A DNA stretch of 10,236 bases. Origin: an uncultured bacterium (GTDB taxonomy: Bacteria; Bacillota_I; Bacilli_A; RF39; UBA660). The stretch lies in NCBI GenBank assembly GCA_949285775.1, contig CASEAD010000015.1, positions 1-10,236 on the forward strand, read 5' to 3'. This document shows, in pieces, positions 5,564-10,236 of the stretch (the first letter of the stretch is position 1; every line of letters begins with the position of its first letter). The position numbers and the translations under genes were made by a program. The notes beneath the pieces were generated by a model. That model saw only the letters and a program-made list of their open reading frames with translations. It was not told the origin of the DNA and did not search any database.

Positions 5564-7932
5564 AATACAGCACTATACCTATTCTTAACACCATCTATAA
5601 TCTTATTAAATACAACATTTACCTCTTCTTCAGTTAAAGTTCTAGTATTATCTTCAAAAGTTAAAGAAAATGCAATTGATACTTTATCCTTACCAATATT
5701 ATCTCCCTTATAAACATCAAAAACACTTATATTAGTAAGTAATCTACCACCATAATTTCTAATAGTATTTATAACATCTCCCACTACTACACTCCTATCT
5801 ACAATAAAAGCCATATCTTTAACAATACTAGGATATATATTAGCACTCTTAAACTTAAGAGGTTTTACCTTAGTAATTAAACTATCCATACTTATCTCAA
5901 ATACATAAACATCATCCTTACAAGTATTAGGATGTATCTTACCTATAATACCTATTTCTTTTCTATCTAACAATACCCTAGCGCTAATACCAGGATGAAT
6001 ATCAGGTATATTCTTATCTGCTATAATACTATATCTATTCCTTAATCCCATATAATCTAATAAATTTTCTACTATTCCCTTTACCAAATAAAAATCTACT
6101 CTTAAACTATTACCCCAACCATTATTCATATAATTACCACTAAGAAGACCCGCTACTTTAGACTCTTCCTTATACTCATCTTTATCATTATAATATACTT
6201 TACTAATTTCATATATTAAAATATCATCTATCTTATGAGTCTTATTATACTTATAAGTATTAAATAATGAAGGTAATATACTAGTTCTTAATACCGATTT
6301 ATCATTACTAAGAGGATTAGGTAACTTTATCTGTGTATTATCTTCATACCTAAACATTCGAGCCATATCAGGACTAGTTAACGTATAAGTCTTTACCTCA
6401 TTTAATCCCAAACTCCTAAGACGCTTAGATATCTTCTTACGATATTTTACATCCCCTACATATTCCCCTCTTCTAATACTAGTATTAGGTAAAGTAGATT
6501 TTAAATTAGAATAGCCATATAACCTACCTATCTCTTCCGCTATATCATTAACATTAGGATCAATATCTAACCTTCTATTAGGTATTTCTACAATAAACTT
6601 ATCTTTCTTAAGCTCATAAGAAAAGCCTAATCTCTCTAATTCTATTTTCATATCTGAAGAAGAAATAGTAATACCAAGTATATTATTGATCTCCTCTGGA
6701 CTAAACTCGACTATTTTCTTAGTCTTATCTACCTTATCATGACGAATTACTCCCGATAATACCTTAGCGTCTGCATATAATTCTAGCAAATGACACGCTC
6801 TTTCCATAGCAAGGTCAGTATATTCATAATTAAGACCCTTACCATATCTAATAGAAGCTTCACTTCTTAAATCCAAATTATTAGATGTATAACGAATACT
6901 AACAGGATCAAAAATAGCACTCTCAATTAAAATACTCTTAGTATTATCATCTACCTCTGTATTCTCTCCCCCCATAACACCCGCTATACATACAGGCTTC
7001 TTACCATCAGTAATAACAATATCCTGAGAAGATAATACCCTCTTCTTACCATCTAATGTTACTACTTCTTCATTATCACGAGCATCTCTTACTAAAATCT
7101 TAACTCCTAATTTATCTTTATCAAAAAAATGCATAGGTTGTCCATATTCTAACATTACATAATTAGAAATATCTACCACATTATTAATACTTCTCATACC
7201 CGCACTTACTAATCTCTTCTTAATAAATTCCGGAGACTCTTTTATCTTTATATCCGTTACCATCTTTGCAACATAATAAGGACATTTATCAGTATCAACC
7301 TTTAAACTAAAATGATCTTTTATATTATCTTTAATTTCCTTATAATCACTCTTTGGTAAAGTTACTCTCCTATTTAAAATAGCCGCTATCTCATAAGCAA
7401 AACCAATATGATAATAACAATCATTATTCCTATGCTTATGAATATCTAATTCATATAAAGTATCATCTAACCCTAAATACTTGATAGGATCCCCTCCAAT
7501 AGGTGCGTCACTTGGTAATTCTTCTATCCCTTTAGCGTAATTCTCTTCTGTTTTCTCTTCTAAACCTAATTCAAATAAAGCACAAATCATACCATTAGAT
7601 TCAACTCCCCTTATTTTACTCTTCTTTATTTCAAAGTCCCCAGGAAGAACCGCACCAGGAAGCGCTACTATCACCTTAATACCCTCACGTACATTAGAAG
7701 CACCGCACACTATTTGATACTCCTTATTACCAGTATTAACCTTACATACATGTAAATGATCACTATTAGGGTGATCTACACATTCTATAACCTCACCAAT
7801 AACCAAATTATCAATATGATTAGTAATAACATTCTCAACATTAATACCAGCCTTAGTAATTTTAACTGCTAGTTCTTTTAAATCTTGATCACTAATATCA
7901 ATATAATCTTTAACCCATTCCATACTAATCAT
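5551..7932 (-). CDS. pheT: Phenylalanine-tRNA ligase beta subunit
   Basis: A full-length 793-residue beta subunit, which with PheS forms the (alpha-beta)2 enzyme charging tRNA-Phe. Domains in order: an N-terminal B1 piece (MEWVKDYID), the EMAP-like tRNA-binding fold at about 42-148 (DHPNSDHLHVCKV, KIRGVESNGMI), the B3/B4 editing domain at about 215-385 (GQPMH with His268, GVMGGENTEV, LIESAIFDP with Glu337, LRSEASIRYGKG), the B5 domain at about 403-475 (IPNRRLDIDPNVNDIAEEIGR), the inactive synthetase-like core at about 490-690, and the C-terminal FDX-ACB anticodon-binding domain at about 700-793 (YPSIVKDMAFIVD, TRTLTEEEV). The key editing positions I can identify are kept, so removal of mischarged Tyr is probably intact. 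The ATG at 7932 overlaps the pheS stop as TAATG, with GGAGG upstream, indicating translational coupling. A second in-frame ATG three codons later is less well spaced. An intrinsic terminator closes the unit. Confidence 0.98.
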   Translation of the reverse strand: MISMEWVKDYIDISDQDLKELAVKITKAGINVENVITNHIDNLVIGEVIECVDHPNSDHLHVCKVNTGNKEYQIVCGASNVREGIKVIVALPGAVLPGDFEIKKSKIRGVESNGMICALFELGLEEKTEENYAKGIEELPSDAPIGGDPIKYLGLDDTLYELDIHKHRNNDCYYHIGFAYEIAAILNRRVTLPKSDYKEIKDNIKDHFSLKVDTDKCPYYVAKMVTDIKIKESPEFIKKRLVSAGMRSINNVVDISNYVMLEYGQPMHFFDKDKLGVKILVRDARDNEEVVTLDGKKRVLSSQDIVITDGKKPVCIAGVMGGENTEVDDNTKSILIESAIFDPVSIRYTSNNLDLRSEASIRYGKGLNYEYTDLAMERACHLLELYADAKVLSGVIRHDKVDKTKKIVEFSPEEINNILGITISSSDMKIELERLGFSYELKKDKFIVEIPNRRLDIDPNVNDIAEEIGRLYGYSNLKSTLPNTSIRRGEYVGDVKYRKKISKRLRSLGLNEVKTYTLTSPDMARMFRYEDNTQIKLPNPLSNDKSVLRTSILPSLFNTYKYNKTHKIDDILIYEISKVYYNDKDEYKEESKVAGLLSGNYMNNGWGNSLRVDFYLVKGIVENLLDYMGLRNRYSIIADKNIPDIHPGISARVLLDRKEIGIIGKIHPNTCKDDVYVFEISMDSLITKVKPLKFKSANIYPSIVKDMAFIVDRSVVVGDVINTIRNYGGRLLTNISVFDVYKGDNIGKDKVSIAFSLTFEDNTRTLTEEEVNVVFNKIIDGVKNRYSAVLRDS

Positions 7933-8975
7933 TATAAATCCACCTCCCTATCAAAATTACTTAATTCCTTTAAATTAGTATTATAAAATACCCTTATATC
8001 ATTAATATCATACTTAAGCATAGCCATTCTCTCAGCACCAAAACCAAAAGCAAAACCTGACCAAACCTTAGGATCATATCCACTCATTCGTAAAACATTA
8101 GGATGAACTACTCCCGCACCTGCAACAGTTATCCAACCCGTATTTTTACAAATATTACAGCCACTACCACCACAATTAAAGCAACTAATATCCACCTCAA
8201 CACTAGGCTCGGTAAACTGATAATAACTTGGCCTAAATCTAGTCTCAACATCACTACCAAATAACTTTTTAATAATCACATCAATAGTTCCCTTTAAATC
8301 AGATAAACTAATATTCTTATCTACTAATAATCCTTCTATCTGCATAAACTGATGTGAATGAGTCGCATCATCATCATCTCTTCTATAAGTCTTACCAGGA
8401 CATATCATTCTAATAGGAACCTCTCCTTTTCCCTTAAGCATTGTTCTAACTTGCACAGGTGAAGTCTGACTCCTAAGAAGTATTTCCTCTCCCTCAATAT
8501 AAAAAGTATCTTGAGCATCTCTAGCAGGATGTCCTTTAGGTATATTTAACATCTCAAAATTATACTTATCCTCTTCTAGCTCTGGCCCATCAACAACATC
8601 ATATCCCATAGATATTAATAATTCTTCTATCTCTTCTATTACTTTTTCTAATATATTAGCACTTCCTACTACAGGCCTTATACTAGGCAATGTAACATCA
8701 ATAGCCTCACTTTCTAATTTCTTATTAACTAAATCACTTTCTAATTTTACTTTAATATCATTATATTTATCATTAAATAATTTCTTAACTTCATTAACCC
8801 TTATACCAAACTCTTTTTTTTCTTCTTTAGGAACATCTTTTATCATAGAATTAACTTCTGTAATTAATCCCTTTTTTCCTAAAAATTCTACCTTTAAATT
8901 ATTTAACTCTTCTAATGTCTTAACATCACTCATCTTCTTATTAATTAACTCTTTTATATCATTTATTTTATCCAT
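7932..8975 (-). CDS. pheS: Phenylalanine-tRNA ligase alpha subunit
   Basis: The catalytic alpha subunit, 347 residues from the ATG at 8975. An N-terminal coiled-coil arm (about 1-85) that contacts tRNA is followed by the class II catalytic domain. It shows HPARD at 149-153, an arginine-rich stretch YRRDDDDATHSHQF at 197-210, class II motif 2-region residues FRPSYYQFTEPS at 247-258, and motif 3 GFAFGFGAERMAML at 307-320. Between them lies a Cys4 cluster (Cys265, 268, 273, 276 in CFNCGGSGCNICKNTGW) that probably binds zinc; such clusters are known in PheS of many Bacillota. I chose the ATG at 8975 because AAGGAG at 8986-8991 is ten bases upstream; an in-frame GTG at 8984 lies only one base from that site and cannot use it. 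A stem-loop at 9003-9032 precedes the gene. The T-box sequence often found before aminoacyl-tRNA synthetase genes is absent. It is cotranscribed with pheT. Confidence 0.98.
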   Translation of the reverse strand: MDKINDIKELINKKMSDVKTLEELNNLKVEFLGKKGLITEVNSMIKDVPKEEKKEFGIRVNEVKKLFNDKYNDIKVKLESDLVNKKLESEAIDVTLPSIRPVVGSANILEKVIEEIEELLISMGYDVVDGPELEEDKYNFEMLNIPKGHPARDAQDTFYIEGEEILLRSQTSPVQVRTMLKGKGEVPIRMICPGKTYRRDDDDATHSHQFMQIEGLLVDKNISLSDLKGTIDVIIKKLFGSDVETRFRPSYYQFTEPSVEVDISCFNCGGSGCNICKNTGWITVAGAGVVHPNVLRMSGYDPKVWSGFAFGFGAERMAMLKYDINDIRVFYNTNLKELSNFDREVDL

Positions 8976-8985
8976 CTTAATCACA

Positions 8986-8991
8986 CTCCTT
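8986..8991 (-). promoter_or_regulatory. Ribosome binding site of pheS
   Basis: AAGGAG on the minus strand, embedded in an A-run, lies ten bases before the ATG at 8975. It decides the pheS start and is the likely target of any control exerted by the hairpin immediately upstream. Confidence 0.7.
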
Positions 8992-9002
8992 TTTTATGCT
9001 TA

Positions 9003-9032
9003 TCCCAGCTATCCAACTTAAAGACGCTGGGA
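9003..9032 (-). promoter_or_regulatory. Stem-loop leader in front of pheS
   Basis: TCCCAGC (9026-9032) and GCTGGGA (9003-9009), read on the minus strand, form a perfect seven-base stem with five G-C pairs, unusually GC-rich for this DNA. The 16-base loop contains UCUUU (9020-9024), which can pair with AAAGG of the pheS ribosome binding site (8988-8992, one G-U wobble). It starts two bases after the stop of the upstream gene and is followed by an A-rich linker, not a T-tract, so it is not a terminator for the minus strand. It may control pheS translation or RNA stability. Function is inferred from position and pairing only. Confidence 0.45.
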
Positions 9033-9033
9033 A

Positions 9034-9327
9034 CTAATTATTTATAATAAGATCTAAATAAGACATATCTTCCCCTATAATATTAACAAAATCATCTCCC
9101 AACCTATCCTTAAGTATTAATATCCTTTTCTCTACTATATCTTTATCCATCTCAAATATTTCTAAATACCCCTCTATAATATCTTCAATAAAATAAAAAT
9201 TATATTTCTTAAGTAATTGATATATTTCTTCAAAATTCTTTTGATCAATACTTTTTAAATAATTAATATCATAATTACTAAATAATTCATTTAAATAATA
9301 ATCATCTAAATACTTATCATAAAACAT
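9034..9327 (-). CDS. Small alpha-helical protein of unknown function
   Basis: A 97-residue acidic, Tyr/Ile/Asp-rich protein, predicted almost entirely helical and without signal peptide or membrane segment. The pattern FFIEDII-like helix, then LEIFEMDKDIVEKRILILKD and LGDDFVNIIG, recalls helix-pair repeats, as in the larger protein encoded just upstream, so the two may be related or act together. The ATG at 9327 overlaps the 3' end of that gene by 11 bases and has AAAGGAG ten bases upstream, so translation is probably coupled. Downstream are the hairpin and pheS, placing it in the same transcription unit as pheST unless an unseen promoter intervenes. I do not recognise a named family and give no function. 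Cytoplasmic location is likely. Confidence 0.8.
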   Translation of the reverse strand: MFYDKYLDDYYLNELFSNYDINYLKSIDQKNFEEIYQLLKKYNFYFIEDIIEGYLEIFEMDKDIVEKRILILKDRLGDDFVNIIGEDMSYLDLIINN

Positions 9328-10236
9328 TGTTCCTATTCTCCTTTATAACTAAATAGTCTCTTACTAACTCTTTCTTACTTATACCATACTTCTTCTTCAT
9401 ATTAGCATTACTCATACCAAAAATACTATTTATTACTAATTTACCACTCTTATTTTCATAATACAATGGTTCATTTATATATTTTAGATAATTAATTTTA
9501 GCCAATAACTCATTAGAAGAAACTTTATATATTAAAGTAGGGTTATTAGCAAATTCTTCTAAACCATTATTTAAACATATTTCTATATTAGTTTCTATTT
9601 GATCTGCATTTTTAAGCCATATAGATGGTATTAATAATGGTTTAAACTTTTCTTCTTTCCAATACTTCAAATTTAATATATCTTCTATTTGACTGGCATC
9701 TTTACGCCATATAGATGATGTTAATAATGGTTTAAACTCTTCTTCTTTCCAATACTTCAAATTTAATATATCTTCTATTTGATTTGCAACTTTATGCCAT
9801 ATAGATGGTGTTAATAACGGTTTAAACTTTTCTTCTTTCCAATACTTCAAATTTAATATATCCTTTATTTCTTCATAAGTTCTTTTGAATGTTGTAGCAG
9901 TCAATAAATTTTTATTATAACTCTTAGTCTCTTTATTATATTTAAACTCAGGAATAGTTAAAATTTTAACAATCTCTTCACTAGTTGTCTTACATAAAAC
10001 ACTACCACCATTATCTATGACTATATCTAACCCAATAGTTTTCTCTAAAGTTTTAGTAATATCTACAATATTAAAATAATTTCCACCTAATATACCAGGA
10101 CAATTAATTAAAGTATTAAGCCCATACTTATCCAATACATAATTATAAATATTTCTAACACTATCTAAATCACTACTTAATATGTGCAAACAATCTTCTA
10201 TATCTATATGTCTTAATTTAGTTTCTTTACTTAAGA
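9317..10236 (-). CDS. Alpha-helical tandem-repeat protein, C-terminal part (cut by right edge)
   Basis: The frame is open from the TGA at 9317 to the right edge, so this is the C-terminal 306 or so residues of a longer protein; a TTG at 10189 is not a credible start. The middle holds three almost identical 30-residue units (KDILNLKYWKEEKFKPLLTP then SIWHKVANQ-type endings), preceded by a diverged unit (NLLTATTFKRTYEEI). Flanking segments show the looser pattern of NIEICLNNGLEEFANNPTL and KINYLKY. This spacing of helices, with a Pro/Leu turn and a recurring short iiL element, is reminiscent of mTERF-type helical repeats, which bind nucleic acids or act as scaffolds; that is a pattern impression, not a proven match. 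The last 30 residues are basic. No signal or membrane segment is visible. It heads, within this window, a chain of overlapping or closely spaced genes leading into pheST. Function unknown. Confidence 0.85.
   Translation of the reverse strand, partial: LSKETKLRHIDIEDCLHILSSDLDSVRNIYNYVLDKYGLNTLINCPGILGGNYFNIVDITKTLEKTIGLDIVIDNGGSVLCKTTSEEIVKILTIPEFKYNKETKSYNKNLLTATTFKRTYEEIKDILNLKYWKEEKFKPLLTPSIWHKVANQIEDILNLKYWKEEEFKPLLTSSIWRKDASQIEDILNLKYWKEEKFKPLLIPSIWLKNADQIETNIEICLNNGLEEFANNPTLIYKVSSNELLAKINYLKYINEPLYYENKSGKLVINSIFGMSNANMKKKYGISKKELVRDYLVIKENRNNVL
9601..9870 (-). repeat. Three 90-bp in-frame tandem repeats
   Basis: Three consecutive units, 9601-9690, 9691-9780 and 9781-9870, begin with GA[T/C] and share long identical blocks such as CCATATAGATG, GGTTTAAAC and AATACTTCAAATTTAATATA. 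By hand I count about eight or nine differences between any two units. Ninety bases is 30 codons, so gain or loss of a unit keeps the frame. Differences cluster in the part encoding the end of each unit (HKVANQ, RKDASQ, LKNADQ). Confidence 0.95.

Noticed and set aside
8976..8984. GTG start for pheS at 8984
   Set aside because: The AAGGAG site is only one base from this GTG, whereas the ATG at 8975 has a usable ten-base spacing.
9003..9032. preQ1-type riboswitch before pheS
   Set aside because: The overall layout (stem, loop, A-rich tail meeting the ribosome binding site) is similar, but I cannot match the conserved loop and tail bases, and pheS is not a queuosine gene.
8985..9033. T-box or intrinsic terminator before pheS
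   Set aside because: No T-box consensus (such as AGGGTGG...CCGCG) is present, the leader is far too short, and the hairpin is followed by an A-rich stretch rather than T residues.
9601..9870. CRISPR array or TALE-like DNA-binding repeats
   Set aside because: Units are 90 bp, contiguous without spacers and in frame within a gene, so not CRISPR; unit length (30) and sequence lack the TALE pattern with its paired specificity residues.
9317..10189. Repeat protein starting at a TTG at 10189
   Set aside because: The same frame stays open to the right edge with repeat-like residues upstream, and no ribosome binding site precedes the TTG; the gene is partial, not complete.

Overview
The window is strongly AT-rich, nearly all genes lie on the minus strand, and the genes are packed closely with small overlaps and AGGAG-type ribosome binding sites. 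TGA is used as a stop (end of the gene at 9317), so the code is the standard bacterial one, not the Mycoplasma code. PheS, PheT, MacB-type ABC and polysaccharide deacetylase sequences look like low-GC Bacillota. A gut lineage of uncultured Bacilli near the Mollicutes (RF39-like) is my inference from composition and protein style. No mobile element, CRISPR array, tRNA or rRNA was seen.

In minus-strand transcription order (right to left), the window opens with the 3' part of a gene (9317 to the right edge) for an alpha-helical repeat protein. It contains three near-identical 90-bp tandem units and its frame is still open at the edge. It overlaps a 97-residue helical protein (9034-9327). A GC-rich hairpin (9003-9032) then sits just in front of the pheS ribosome binding site. 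pheS and pheT, the two subunits of phenylalanyl-tRNA synthetase, overlap by one base, and an intrinsic terminator is folded across the pheT stop codon. Next come single genes with recognisable sigma-A promoters: a glyoxalase II-like metallo-hydrolase (4956-5480), a membrane-anchored polysaccharide deacetylase with Ig-like domains (3285-4838), and a secreted or anchored protein of unknown function (2278-3222). The last is followed after 22 bases by a small Fic-fold protein with a degenerate active-site motif (1848-2255). The left end carries a MacB/LolD-type ABC ATPase (888-1574) and the N-terminal part of its FtsX/MacB-like permease, cut by the left edge.

The one plus-strand gene I support is a 43-codon gene (1715-1846). 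It encodes a cysteine-rich peptide with a C-terminal membrane segment. It has a strong ribosome binding site, is divergent from the ABC operon, and ends one base from the convergent stop of the Fic-like gene.

Functionally the window mixes housekeeping (PheST, metallo-hydrolase) with cell-envelope genes (deacetylase, secreted protein, ABC exporter, cysteine-rich membrane peptide). The least explained elements are the cysteine-rich mini-protein, the degenerate Fic protein, the tandem-repeat protein and the pheS leader hairpin.
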